This document shows, piece after piece, positions 37,621-46,112 of a stretch of 64,000 nt of DNA (within the stretch, counting starts at the first letter, position 1; each line of letters opens with the position of its first letter). The stretch spans positions 124,001 through 188,000 of the forward strand of contig NZ_ACLQ01000010.1 in assembly GCF_000174755.1 (NCBI RefSeq). The letters are read 5' to 3'. Both the position numbers and the translations under genes were made by a program. The notes under the pieces are model-generated. The model was not told where the DNA came from and ran no database searches. It was given only the letters and a program-made list of their open reading frames with translations. Source of the stretch: Capnocytophaga gingivalis ATCC 33624 (lineage in GTDB: Bacteria; Bacteroidota; Bacteroidia; Flavobacteriales; Flavobacteriaceae).

Positions 37621-38220
37621 TTATTTGTAAGCAGTTCCTTCCATGACCACATTATTGACAGGAGTCATAGTGAAACTATCGGTAGTAACAAGAATAATAG
37701 TAGCCCCAAGTTTGGCAGCTTCTTCTTTCATTTTTTTGGTAGCATCTTTCCTTAGTCTGGATTGCATACCGAAGAACTGACTGGCTTCTCCTTTTACATC
37801 CCCTAAGCGAGTACGCCCTTTGATGTCATCAGGATTTTTGGTGAGGATGATATCTTCATTAGAAGCGGTAGAGGTTTCAGTGTCAGTATTTTCTTTTACA
37901 GGAACACTGCCATCGGTAAAGCACATCCCGACCATACTTACATTATTGACAGGGCTCATGGCAAACTCATCCACGGAGAGGAGTATCGCAGTAGCTCCGA
38001 GTTTAGCGGCTTCTTGTTTTAGTTTTTTGGTGGCTTCTTCTCGCAATTTGGATTGCTTCCCATAGAAGCGAGCCGCCTCCGCAGATACTTCCTTGAGGCG
38101 TGTGAGTCCCTTTACATCCTCAGGGTTTTTAGTAACGATTATTTTCTCCCAATCTTTGTTTTGTGAGAACCCTATCTGCGATAGGAAGAATAGGCCAAAT
38201 AGAAGGAATAACTTTCTCAT
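37621..38220 (-). CDS. Secreted protein made of two copies of one domain
   Basis: A 199-residue protein with a signal peptide (cleavage near IGFSQ). The mature part is an internal duplication. IIVTKNPEDVKGLTRLKEVS through SPVNNVSMVG in the first half matches IILTKNPDDIKGRTRLGDVK through TPVNNVVMEG in the second. Each unit has the shape of a small RcsF/YbjQ/DUF4156-like domain (strand, helix of EEAxKKxKxEAAKLGA, strand), but I cannot assign it firmly. It is a single gene with its own terminator. Confidence 0.65.
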   Translation of the reverse strand: MRKLFLLFGLFFLSQIGFSQNKDWEKIIVTKNPEDVKGLTRLKEVSAEAARFYGKQSKLREEATKKLKQEAAKLGATAILLSVDEFAMSPVNNVSMVGMCFTDGSVPVKENTDTETSTASNEDIILTKNPDDIKGRTRLGDVKGEASQFFGMQSRLRKDATKKMKEEAAKLGATIILVTTDSFTMTPVNNVVMEGTAYK

Positions 38221-38303
38221 GTATATTGTGTTTTTAGTGATATTTCTAAAGATAAAATCCCCTCTATGGGATAAAACAGTCCATAAAGAGGATTCTTTAT
38301 TTC

Positions 38304-38627
38304 TTAGTGTCCAACAGCGGCAGCACTAGCTGCAAATAGACCAAAGATGGTCAGTAGGACAACCAATCCTATCAAGGAAATACAAAGGCCAGCTATGGCT
38401 AAGCCTCGAGGTTGTTTGGTAACCCCTACCCCTGATAAGATAAGACCTAATAGCCAAAGAATACTATTAAGAATAGGAGCCCAAACTAATACAAGGGCAG
38501 CCAGTGCTAATACAAATCCAGCGGTACCTATTCCATTACTTTTTGAGGCAGGCTGCTGAATGATAATTGTTTGTTTGTTTTCTCCACTATTCTGTCCTTG
38601 TGGAGCTTGGGAATTTGTATTTTCCAT
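38304..38627 (-). CDS. Small membrane protein, DUF4190-like
   Basis: A 107-residue protein. A Gln/Asn-rich N-terminus of about 30 residues precedes two long membrane segments (GFVLALAALVLVWAPILNSI onward, and LAIAGLCISLIGLVVLLTIF) separated by a short GVGVTKQPRG turn. This is the arrangement of DUF4190 proteins. The function is unknown. Confidence 0.65.
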   Translation of the reverse strand: MENTNSQAPQGQNSGENKQTIIIQQPASKSNGIGTAGFVLALAALVLVWAPILNSILWLLGLILSGVGVTKQPRGLAIAGLCISLIGLVVLLTIFGLFAASAAAVGH

Positions 38628-38674
38628 AAATAAAAAAATTGAATTATGATTTATATATAAAAGTAGATTTTCTA

Positions 38675-39244
38675 CTATCTATAAACTTTCCATCCTTCTT
38701 TCTCAGTTTTGATAAAAGTTATTTTTTGAGTAAAGAAATCTGTTTGATCTTTTTCAAAAGGGAAAAAGGGTGTCTTGTCTCTTTTTAAGAAAGTAACATT
38801 TGCTTCGGCTTCTTTTTCTGAGACAATATGAAAGTCAGCCAATTTGTCAATTTTAGCAGTGTAACTTTTCATAGTGTTTGTATATATATCATCTGAGTAA
38901 TGATCGCTTTGTAATAGAAAATCTTTAGATTTTTCAGTGAGAGAAACAGTATAAAGATACTTAAATTCTCCTTCTTTTGGTTCTCCTCTCCAGTTTAAAA
39001 CAGGTTGTTTATCAGTAAGAACTTTTATATATTCATCAGTAGCCAATTTATTATAAAGCTCTGCCTCTTCTTTACTATCAAAAGAACTTTCTCTCAATTT
39101 TCCTGTATAGAGACGAACTTTTCCATACATAGGGTTCTCTTCAAGAGATTTTTCTACCAATTTCTCCGCCTTAGAGGAGGTAAGTTTGTCGGAACAAGAG
39201 CCTAAAAGTAGCCCTATTGCCAAAAATACTAAAATTTTTTTCAT
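38675..39244 (-). CDS. Lipoprotein of unknown function
   Basis: A 189-residue protein starting at MKKILVFLAIGLLLGSCSDK, a clear lipoprotein signal. An upstream in-frame ATG would put 18 residues ahead of this and is rejected. The mature part is a mixed alpha/beta sequence rich in Lys and Glu. No family is recognised. It lies near the DUF4190-like gene, on the same strand. Confidence 0.7.
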   Translation of the reverse strand: MKKILVFLAIGLLLGSCSDKLTSSKAEKLVEKSLEENPMYGKVRLYTGKLRESSFDSKEEAELYNKLATDEYIKVLTDKQPVLNWRGEPKEGEFKYLYTVSLTEKSKDFLLQSDHYSDDIYTNTMKSYTAKIDKLADFHIVSEKEAEANVTFLKRDKTPFFPFEKDQTDFFTQKITFIKTEKEGWKVYR

Positions 39245-39394
39245 GGAATTGAATGATTTAAAATGTTGATAATTAGATAAATATAAAAGCATTTTCACGC
39301 TAAAAAAGTCTCATACAAAAATAAGAAGAAAAAAAACAGCTGTTTATGCTGAAAATAGATATTTTTACCCTATTTTTGCATAAAAATACAAGAG

Positions 39395-39772
39395 ATGAAC
39401 GAAATCGTAGGTGAAAAAATTAAAAACCTCCGCAAGAGCAAAAACCTCTCTCAGGAGGAGGTAGCGGAATATATTCATTTATCTCAGTCTACTTATGCTC
39501 GTATGGAGAGCGGGGCAAGTAACTCTTGGGCGGGCTATATCCTCCCTCTGTGTGACCTCTTTGGTATACAGCCCGAAGAACTGCTCAAAGCCGATCATAT
39601 CGTCATCAATAATAACAATACTTCTTGCCAATATAGCGGCGGCTATGTCATCAACCAACTTTCAGATAAGCTCATTGAGCAATATGAGAAACGCCTTTTG
39701 GAGAAAGATAACCTCATCGCCTATCTACAAAAAGAAATCCAACAGCTAAAAACAGAGAACAGAGGTCAGTGA
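39395..39772 (+). CDS. XRE-family DNA-binding regulator
   Basis: A 125-residue protein with a Cro/CI helix-turn-helix in residues 6-60 (LRKSKNLSQEEVAEYIHLSQ) and a C-terminal coiled coil (about 88-122) that probably dimerises it. Between them a polar stretch (NNNNTSCQYSGGYVINQ) acts as a linker. A -7 box TATTTTTG at 39371-39378 precedes it. Targets are unknown. Confidence 0.82.
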   Translation: MNEIVGEKIKNLRKSKNLSQEEVAEYIHLSQSTYARMESGASNSWAGYILPLCDLFGIQPEELLKADHIVINNNNTSCQYSGGYVINQLSDKLIEQYEKRLLEKDNLIAYLQKEIQQLKTENRGQ

Positions 39773-39784
39773 GCAGTTGTTAGC

Positions 39785-39834
39785 AACTCAAAACTCAAAA
39801 CTCAAAACTCAAAACTCAGAACTCAAAACTCAGA
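39785..39834. repeat. Tandem 7-base repeat (AACTCAA)
   Basis: About seven copies of AACTCAA with a few A-to-G changes between the XRE gene and the purine nucleoside phosphorylase gene. It is a simple-sequence tract and not a CRISPR array. Confidence 0.85.
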
Positions 39835-39840
39835 ACCCTC

Positions 39841-39871
39841 TTGCATAATCCCTAAAAAAGCCGTACCTTTG
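39841..39871 (+). promoter_or_regulatory. Promoter of the purine nucleoside phosphorylase gene
   Basis: TTG at 39841-39843, a 20-base spacer and TACCTTTG at 39864-39871, with the ATG at 39892. Confidence 0.75.
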
Positions 39872-39891
39872 TGGCACTAAAATAGTAGATT

Positions 39892-40710
39892 ATGTACGAA
39901 AAATATGAGCAGACAGCTCACTACATCCGCCAGTTCATCACTGAACAAACCCCTGAGTTTGCCATTATCTTAGGCTCTGGACTCTCTTCCTTACAGGGCG
40001 AAGTAACTCCTATTGTGGAAATCCCTTATGCAGGAATTCCTAACTTCCCTCAGTCCACTGTCGAAGGGCATGGCAACAAACTTATATATGGTACCTTAGC
40101 CGGCAAATATGTGCTACTGATGAGTGGCCGTTTTCACTACTACGAAGGCTATCCTATGCAGGAGGTTACTTTCCCTATTCGTATTTTCCACCTCTTAGGC
40201 ATCAAAAAATTGATTGTCTCTAATGCTTCTGGTGGGGTAAATCCTGACTTCTCCATAGGAGATATTATGCTGATTCGTGATCATATCAATATGTTCCCAG
40301 AGCACCCTTTACGAGGAAAGAACTTAGAAAAGTTTGGCACCCGCTTCCCTGATATGAGCGAGGCTTATGATCGTTCTATGATTGCCCTTGCTGAGGATAT
40401 CGCTAAGGAGCAAGGAACAAAACTACAAAAAGGAGTCTATGTAGGCTTGCAAGGTCCTACCTTCGAAACCCCTTCAGAATATGGTATGGTACGTGCCATT
40501 GGTGGGGATGCCGTAGGGATGAGTACCGTACCGGAGGTAATCGTAGCGCGCCATCAGGGGATGAAGGTCTTTGCCCTATCCATTATCTCCGATTTGGGAG
40601 GAAAAGATATCGCCCCTAATGTCTCCCATACCGAGGTACTCAATGCTGTCAATGCTACCATGCCAAAAGTATTAGCATTAGTCAGAGAGTTTGTCAAAAG
40701 AAGTGAGTAG
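39892..40710 (+). CDS. Purine-nucleoside phosphorylase, trimeric type
   Basis: A 272-residue cytoplasmic enzyme of the PNP class I (trimeric, mammalian-like) family. It splits guanosine or inosine with phosphate into base and ribose-1-phosphate. The phosphate site is in AIILGSGLSSLQGE and VSNASGGVNPDFSIGDIML. The base site includes GPTFETPSEYGMVRAIGGDA and GMSTVPEVIVARHQGM. The length is normal for the family. Confidence 0.93.
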   Translation: MYEKYEQTAHYIRQFITEQTPEFAIILGSGLSSLQGEVTPIVEIPYAGIPNFPQSTVEGHGNKLIYGTLAGKYVLLMSGRFHYYEGYPMQEVTFPIRIFHLLGIKKLIVSNASGGVNPDFSIGDIMLIRDHINMFPEHPLRGKNLEKFGTRFPDMSEAYDRSMIALAEDIAKEQGTKLQKGVYVGLQGPTFETPSEYGMVRAIGGDAVGMSTVPEVIVARHQGMKVFALSIISDLGGKDIAPNVSHTEVLNAVNATMPKVLALVREFVKRSE

Positions 40711-40730
40711 TGACTAACGATAAGTGACAA

Positions 40731-40994
40731 GTGAATCTACATTTGGTGGCTTTTCATTGGCATTTTGAGGCTATTCATCCCTTTCAGGATGGTAATGGAA
40801 GAGTAGGGCGTTTGTTGCTCTTTAAGGAATGCTTAGCACAGGGGATAGTCCCTTTTATCATCACGGAGAAGCTCCGATGGTACTACTATCGAGGACTACA
40901 GAATTGGCCACAAGTAGAAGGCTATCTCTTGGATACTTGCTTGGCAGCACAAGATGAGTACAAAGTACTGTTGAAATATTTTAGGGTTGAATAA
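40731..40994 (+). pseudogene. Truncated Fic-family protein
   Basis: An 87-residue frame with a GTG start directly after an in-frame TGA. It contains the complete Fic catalytic motif HPFQDGNGRVGR, the AMP-transferase centre, but lacks the N-terminal helices that bind the target and the inhibitory helix. Full Fic proteins are usually 190 or more residues. It is most likely the 3' remnant of a fic gene. Upstream sequence is low-complexity and shows no missing part. Confidence 0.7.
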
Positions 40995-41016
40995 CCTTTA
41001 GTTTTAATCTTTTAGA

Positions 41017-41060
41017 GATTGATTAGCAATATCTTACAGTTATATGGCTAACAATCAATC
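41017..41060. promoter_or_regulatory. Imperfect inverted repeat upstream of the haem-uptake operon
   Basis: GATTGATTAGC (41017-41027) and GCTAACAATCAATC (41047-41060) are nearly inverted copies. They lie just upstream of the operon's -33 region and could be an operator. No Fur-box consensus is obvious. Confidence 0.35.
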
Positions 41061-41079
41061 GTTAATTATTAAATTTTAT

Positions 41080-41111
41080 TTTGTTTTATTCTAAATAAAA
41101 ACGTACCTTTG
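41080..41111 (+). promoter_or_regulatory. Promoter of the haem-uptake operon
   Basis: TTTG at 41080-41083, a 20-base spacer, TACCTTTG at 41104-41111; start codon at 41141. Confidence 0.8.
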
Positions 41112-41140
41112 CGGCCACGAACTATAAAATTTAGGGTAAA

Positions 41141-42358
41141 ATGAAAGTAAAATTTTTAGCGCCTGTACTCCTTACAGGTCTCGTAGCCTTTACTTCTTGT
41201 AGTAAAGATGACAACAAAACTCCTACCCCGATACCACCCCAAAATACAGTGAAAGAAGTGAAAAACTTGAATGCTTCTGATGAGCAAAAGTGGGTGTATT
41301 TCTCTTTTCAAACAGGGACTACTGTGGAGGTAACCAATCCTAAAACTACTGATAATTGGGATATTGCTTTTAATCGCTACAATATTCGTACCAATGGAGG
41401 AGTATCTGGTATCGGAGAGGCTGAAGTAGTCAATACCAATAGCAAGGATTTTGCTGCTGTAACCAAAGCACCTGCTGAGGGTTATGAAAAAGATAAAGAA
41501 GTTACAGATTTTGGACGTCCTCATCCAGGACAGACACAACCTTCTGTGACTAAATCTGAAAAAAACCCTGTGATTTCTGGTACTGTAAACAAACAAGATT
41601 CTAAAGGTTGGTATAACTATATTCCTCCTAAACAAGGAGAAAAGACTCCCAACCATGAGATTACCAAATATGTATATGTGCTCAAAACAGCCAAAGGTGG
41701 CAAATATGTGAAAATCCAACTTACTGGATACACCAATGATAAAAATGAAACAGGATATATTACTTTTTCCTATGATTTCTTAACTGAAAAAGAAACAGCT
41801 AAACCAGCAGAAAAAGTGACTTTAGATTTCTCAGGCTCAGAAGCCAAAGAAGTGCAATTGAATGCTACAGGCGATTGGAAATATTTCTCTCTAAAAAATG
41901 GGGAAGTAACTCCTAATAATCCTGCAGAGGATCTCTCTTGGGATATTGCTTTCAAGGGATATTATGTAAGACTCAATGGAGGTACCTCTGGAAAAGGAAA
42001 GGCAGAAGTAGTTAAAGTAGAAGCGACTGATTTTGCTACAGTTACAGAAGCCCCTAAAGCAGGTTTTGCTAAAGATGCACAAGGAAAAATGAGCCAAGGT
42101 TACCCTAATATTACAAAAGTAGATGCCTCTTTCTCTCAATATATGTCAGGAGGATTTGGTACAAAAACAGGTATCATAGGATTAGACCCAACAAAAGCCC
42201 CTAAAGTATATGTACCCACTAACTACATATATGTACTTAAAACAGCAGATGGTACTTATGCAAAAGTACAAGTAACCGACTATTACAAAGATAATACAGA
42301 TGTATTAGGGGGAACTCCTAAGCTAAAATACCAATTGAGCAAGACTGTAAGTGAATAA
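41141..42358 (+). CDS. HmuY-like lipoprotein with two haem-binding-type domains
   Basis: A 405-residue lipoprotein (FTSCSKDDN, Cys20) made of two HmuY-like domains. Each has the pattern KWVYFSF / WKYFSLKNG, WDIAFNRYNIRTNGG / WDIAFKGYYVRLNGG, and a late YVYVLKTAKGGKYVKIQLT / YIYVLKTADGTYAKVQVT. HmuY-type proteins sit on the outer surface and take haem from host proteins to pass to a TonB-dependent receptor. Most are single-domain, so this tandem is notable. The first domain has a Pro/Lys-rich insert. It heads the operon. Confidence 0.82.
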   Translation: MKVKFLAPVLLTGLVAFTSCSKDDNKTPTPIPPQNTVKEVKNLNASDEQKWVYFSFQTGTTVEVTNPKTTDNWDIAFNRYNIRTNGGVSGIGEAEVVNTNSKDFAAVTKAPAEGYEKDKEVTDFGRPHPGQTQPSVTKSEKNPVISGTVNKQDSKGWYNYIPPKQGEKTPNHEITKYVYVLKTAKGGKYVKIQLTGYTNDKNETGYITFSYDFLTEKETAKPAEKVTLDFSGSEAKEVQLNATGDWKYFSLKNGEVTPNNPAEDLSWDIAFKGYYVRLNGGTSGKGKAEVVKVEATDFATVTEAPKAGFAKDAQGKMSQGYPNITKVDASFSQYMSGGFGTKTGIIGLDPTKAPKVYVPTNYIYVLKTADGTYAKVQVTDYYKDNTDVLGGTPKLKYQLSKTVSE

Positions 42359-42368
42359 ATAGAAAATT

Positions 42369-43013
42369 ATGAAAGTAAAGTTATTTTTAGCTGCCTTAGT
42401 AACAGGTATCTTTACACTCACCTCTTGCAGTAAAGATAGCAATAAGGAAGAAGAAAAAAAGCCTGCCAATGTGAAACAGGAGAAGAACCTCAATGCAAGG
42501 CAAGAAAAATGGGTGTATTACTCATTTGAAAAAAATGCTATTGTAGAGGTTGCCGATCCACAAAATAGTTTGGATTGGGACATTGCTTTCTTTGCTTACT
42601 ATGCTAAGCTCAATGGAGGGGCTTCTGGTAAAGGACAGGCTGGGGTCGCAAAAACTGAAAACAAGGATTTTTCAGCACCCATCGCTACCCTGCCCAGTGA
42701 ATATATACAAGATGTCAAAGGGACTATGTCCTATGGGAATTATCCCAACCTAACAGAGAAGGAAGATACTTTTTCCACTTTTCTATCAGGAGGCTTTGAT
42801 ACTCCAACAGGTTATGTGTCGCTTAATCCGAATAATAGACAATCCAGCGGAGGAAAATGGCCAAGTGTATATGCTCCTACCAAGTGGGTATATGTACTCA
42901 AAACAGCCAAAGGGGCTTTTGTGAAGTTCCAAGTAACTGATTTTTATAATGATAAAACGGATGCGAACTATCCTTCCTTCCAGTATATCCTCAGTGAGGA
43001 TGGAAAGTTCTAA
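42369..43013 (+). CDS. HmuY-like haemophore lipoprotein, single domain
   Basis: A 214-residue lipoprotein (LTSCSKDSN, Cys20) with one HmuY-like domain: KWVYYSFEKNA, WDIAFFAYYAKLNGGASGKG and WVYVLKTAKGAFVKFQVTDF. It is a close relative of the second domain of the preceding gene, 10 bases upstream, and presumably arose by duplication. Function inferred from the family: haem capture at the cell surface. Confidence 0.82.
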   Translation: MKVKLFLAALVTGIFTLTSCSKDSNKEEEKKPANVKQEKNLNARQEKWVYYSFEKNAIVEVADPQNSLDWDIAFFAYYAKLNGGASGKGQAGVAKTENKDFSAPIATLPSEYIQDVKGTMSYGNYPNLTEKEDTFSTFLSGGFDTPTGYVSLNPNNRQSSGGKWPSVYAPTKWVYVLKTAKGAFVKFQVTDFYNDKTDANYPSFQYILSEDGKF

Positions 43014-43097
43014 CAATACCAACTCTAACTCTATTTCAATAGAATTGCTATACCCCCATAGAGTATAGCAATTCTATTTTACTGAAAAATATATACA

Positions 43098-45248
43098 ATG
43101 TCAAGAATATTTATTTGGCTGCTTTGCTTCTGTGGCGTCGGTACGCTACAGGCTCAATATACTTTCACGGGAACGATTGCCGATTGCCAGACACGCCACC
43201 CCTTATCTGGGGCTACTGTGGAGCTGGCTTCTCTGAAAAAAAGTGTACAAACCGATACCGAGGGGCGGTTCTCTTTCCCTGACCTTCCGAAGGGGATTCA
43301 TCATTTCTATGTGACTAAGGATGATTACAAAGGCCATTTCTTTAAAGTCTCTCTCAAAAAAGACGAAAAAAACTATATCTTTGCCCTCTGCAAGGACAAA
43401 GAAATAGAAGTAGGGGAAGTAGTGGTTACCGCTACCCGTACAGAACGCAATCTAAAGAATGTGCCTATCACAGTACAGGTGGTTACCGCTCAGGAGATTC
43501 AAAAGGCTCAGGCTCCTGACTTCCAATCTTTCTTGGAAAATGAATTCTCTGGAATCAACTTTACCTATGATGGGGGAATGCCCAATATCAATATGATGGG
43601 CTTCGGGGGAAAGTATGTGCTTTTCCTTATGGATGGCGAACGTATGGCAGGGGAGACCTTTGACAATATCGACTATGATCGTATCGACTTGGACAATATC
43701 GAACGTATAGAGATTATCAAGGGGGCTTCCTCTTCTCTCTATGGCTCTAATGCCTTGGGTGGGGTGATCAATATCATTACAAAGAATGCCCAAAAACCCT
43801 TGGAGCTTAGTGCAAGCTATCTTTATAATACCAAAAAGGATCATAAGACAAATTTCTCTGTAGCGACTAAGCAAAAATGGGGAAGTCTGCGCCTGTCTTC
43901 TTTCTATAATTTCCGAGAACCCTATGTCATAGTGGATAAAGAACCTCTGAAAACCTACAAAAATGGTTCAGAAATACTCTCCCCGATGGGCGAACTGAAC
44001 ATAGCCGGATTTACCAACTATGGGGCTACGCCTAAGCTCTCTTTTAACCTCTCGCCTAAGTGGAATATTACCCTGACGCCCAGCTATTATTTCAGTGAGC
44101 GCAATGCAGGTACCGAGAGTTCTAAGAAGCTCAGAGATCGTTACTATAACTATACAGCAGCATTCAAGTCGGATTACAAAATTACTGATAGCAAGACCCT
44201 GAGTCTTTCGGCAGCTTACGATCGCTATGATAAGTACAAGTATTATGTATTGCTCAATGAGAAGGAGAAAAGCTATGAAAACTCTATCCTACGGGTAGGG
44301 GCTCAGTATAACCAAACACTTTTTGAAAAACATTCCTTGGTGGCAGGTGCCGAAGGAAATTCCGATGAACTATTGAGTTTTCGCTTTACAAATCAGGGAA
44401 CAGAGGAAAAGAAAAATGCTCAGAACTATGCGATTTTTACCCAGCAGGAATGGGCACTTTCGGATGCCTTTACTTTAGTTACCGGAGTGCGTATGGATTA
44501 CCATTCTCTTTTTAAAGAATACTTGACTTATCGCCTCTCAGGGATGTTCAGGGTGGAGCAGTTCACCTTCCGCGGAGGGTTTTCTACAGGTTTCCGATCT
44601 CCTACACTCAAGGAACTGTATACCAATTGGTTTCATCCATGGGGGGGAGGCTTTCAGATCATGGGCAACAAAGACCTGAAGCCAGAAACAAGTCGTAATA
44701 TTACACTTTCCGTGGATTTCAATGCCAGAAAATGGAATATTACTGCCATGACACAATATTCCAAGGTCAAGGATAAGATTGCTTATAGGTGGACACAAGC
44801 CAGCGATACCATTCGTTATGTCAATTACGGAGGGAATACCGATATCATGAGCTCCGAAATAGCAGCTACCTATCGCCCCAGTAAGTATTTCCGCCTGAAG
44901 GGTTCTTATGCTTATTATACCAGCAGCAATAGCCGTTCGGATGTGCGTCCGCATACCTTTACTGCCAAGGCGGAATATGTAGAACAGGCCGATATGAAAT
45001 ACCTGCCCAATATCATCCTCAGTGGCAAGTATGTCAGCGGGTCGGATATTTATGACGGAGAAAATACTTACACATATTATGCCCCCTATAGCATCTGGCG
45101 CTTACAGTTTTCTAAAAACCTCCCTTATCACTTTACGCTCAATGCAGGGATAGATAACCTATTCGATTACGTAACACCTTCTACCAGTTTCTATTCGAGT
45201 ATTTCCCCAGGGCGCACCTATTTTGTGGGGCTCAAGTGGAACTTATAG
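43098..45248 (+). CDS. TonB-dependent receptor, HmuR-like
   Basis: A 716-residue outer-membrane receptor. In order it has a signal peptide (to about residue 20, TLQAQ), a CarboxypepD_reg-like beta domain (about 22-105), the plug domain (GEVVVTATRTERNLKNVPIT through IEIIKGASSSLYGSNALGGV) and a 22-strand barrel ending in aromatic YFVGLKWNL. The barrel contains GGFSTGFRSPTLKELY, typical of siderophore and haem receptors. Its place after two HmuY-like genes makes haem the likely substrate. Confidence 0.88.
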   Translation: MSRIFIWLLCFCGVGTLQAQYTFTGTIADCQTRHPLSGATVELASLKKSVQTDTEGRFSFPDLPKGIHHFYVTKDDYKGHFFKVSLKKDEKNYIFALCKDKEIEVGEVVVTATRTERNLKNVPITVQVVTAQEIQKAQAPDFQSFLENEFSGINFTYDGGMPNINMMGFGGKYVLFLMDGERMAGETFDNIDYDRIDLDNIERIEIIKGASSSLYGSNALGGVINIITKNAQKPLELSASYLYNTKKDHKTNFSVATKQKWGSLRLSSFYNFREPYVIVDKEPLKTYKNGSEILSPMGELNIAGFTNYGATPKLSFNLSPKWNITLTPSYYFSERNAGTESSKKLRDRYYNYTAAFKSDYKITDSKTLSLSAAYDRYDKYKYYVLLNEKEKSYENSILRVGAQYNQTLFEKHSLVAGAEGNSDELLSFRFTNQGTEEKKNAQNYAIFTQQEWALSDAFTLVTGVRMDYHSLFKEYLTYRLSGMFRVEQFTFRGGFSTGFRSPTLKELYTNWFHPWGGGFQIMGNKDLKPETSRNITLSVDFNARKWNITAMTQYSKVKDKIAYRWTQASDTIRYVNYGGNTDIMSSEIAATYRPSKYFRLKGSYAYYTSSNSRSDVRPHTFTAKAEYVEQADMKYLPNIILSGKYVSGSDIYDGENTYTYYAPYSIWRLQFSKNLPYHFTLNAGIDNLFDYVTPSTSFYSSISPGRTYFVGLKWNL

Positions 45249-45272
45249 CCAAATTATTGTCGGAAATAGCAT

Positions 45273-45587
45273 ATGAAATATATTTACAACCTTACCTATC
45301 ACATAGAAGAGGAAGTATATCCTCTCTGGCAGGAGTGGATAGCTTCACGCTTGGAGCCTTTGCTAAGGCAAAGTAAGTGTTCTGCAGCAAAGCTTTTACA
45401 GATACATACCGATGCTCTCGGCAGTAAGGCCTTCGGCGTGCAGTATGAAGCGGAAAAAGAAGAAGATATTGTTCATTTTCAAGAAGTTGTAGAAGCGCCG
45501 CACCGCAAAGAACTCTTCCTTCAGTTCGGAGAAAAAGTCCTGATTTTCGGCACTTTGCTCACCGTAGAGAAGGAATGGAAAAGATAA
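45273..45587 (+). CDS. DUF4286-like small protein
   Basis: A 104-residue cytoplasmic protein with the ferredoxin-like dimeric alpha-beta barrel pattern of DUF4286: YIYNLTYHIEEEVYPLWQEW at the start and FGEKVLIFGTLLTVEKEW at the end. It follows the receptor by 24 bases and is probably in the same operon. If it acts on haem, its fold would be compatible with haem-degrading or chaperone proteins, but that is speculation. Confidence 0.65.
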   Translation: MKYIYNLTYHIEEEVYPLWQEWIASRLEPLLRQSKCSAAKLLQIHTDALGSKAFGVQYEAEKEEDIVHFQEVVEAPHRKELFLQFGEKVLIFGTLLTVEKEWKR

Positions 45588-45631
45588 AAAATGTTAAAAA
45601 TAGAGGTTGTGAATAAAAAACATTTTTTTTG

Positions 45632-45662
45632 TTTGTCAATTCAAAAAAAAGTAGTACCTTTG
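45632..45662 (+). promoter_or_regulatory. Promoter of the L31 gene
   Basis: TTTG at 45632-45635, a 19-base spacer, TACCTTTG at 45655-45662, followed by ATG at 45689. This shows that the earlier in-frame ATG at 45629 is not the start. Confidence 0.85.
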
Positions 45663-45688
45663 CACCTCGAAAAAATGAGAAGAAAAAT

Positions 45689-45940
45689 ATGAAAAAAGAG
45701 ATACACCCCTCAAATTATCGTTTGGTTGTTTTCAAAGATATGTCCAATGATGATATCTTTATCACCAAGTCAACTGTAGAAGCCAAAGATACTATAGAAG
45801 TAGAAGGCGTAGAATATCCTTTGGTTAAGTTGGAAATTTCTCGTACTTCCCACCCATACTATACTGGGAAGGCAAAACTTATAGATACCGCTGGACGTAT
45901 CGATAAGTTCAAGAGCAAATATGCCAAATTCCAAAAATAG
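45689..45940 (+). CDS. rpmE2: 50S ribosomal protein L31 type B
   Basis: An 83-residue protein. [20 protein letters not shown] and [20 protein letters not shown] identify type B L31, which lacks the CxxC zinc site. It has its own promoter and terminator. Together with zinc-free L36 and S14 it lets the ribosome work without these zinc sites. Confidence 0.95.
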   Translation: MKKEIHPSNYRLVVFKDMSNDDIFITKSTVEAKDTIEVEGVEYPLVKLEISRTSHPYYTGKAKLIDTAGRIDKFKSKYAKFQK

Positions 45941-45984
45941 AAAGGTTTTTCATAATAAATAAGTTTTAAAATTATTCTGTCAAG

Positions 45985-46017
45985 CTCCTCCTGAGAAGGG
46001 GGAGTTTATTTTTATTT
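45985..46017 (+). terminator. Terminator after the L31 gene
   Basis: CTCCTCCT, loop GAGA, AGGGGGAG (one G-T pair), followed by TTTATTTTTATTT. Confidence 0.85.
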
Positions 46018-46059
46018 AAGAAAAAAAGAAGTTTGTTTTAAAAATATCAAAAATAATCA

Positions 46060-46089
46060 TTGTGGGTTGCGAAAAAAAACGTAATTTTG
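46060..46089 (+). promoter_or_regulatory. Promoter of the glycosyltransferase gene
   Basis: TTG at 46060-46062, a 19-base spacer, TAATTTTG at 46082-46089; ATG at 46113. Confidence 0.75.
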
Positions 46090-46112
46090 CCCCCAATTAA
46101 AAATGTGTGATT

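Noticed and set aside
39785-39834. Short regular repeats resembling an array
   Set aside because: The unit is only seven bases and has no spacers, so it is a simple tandem repeat and not CRISPR.
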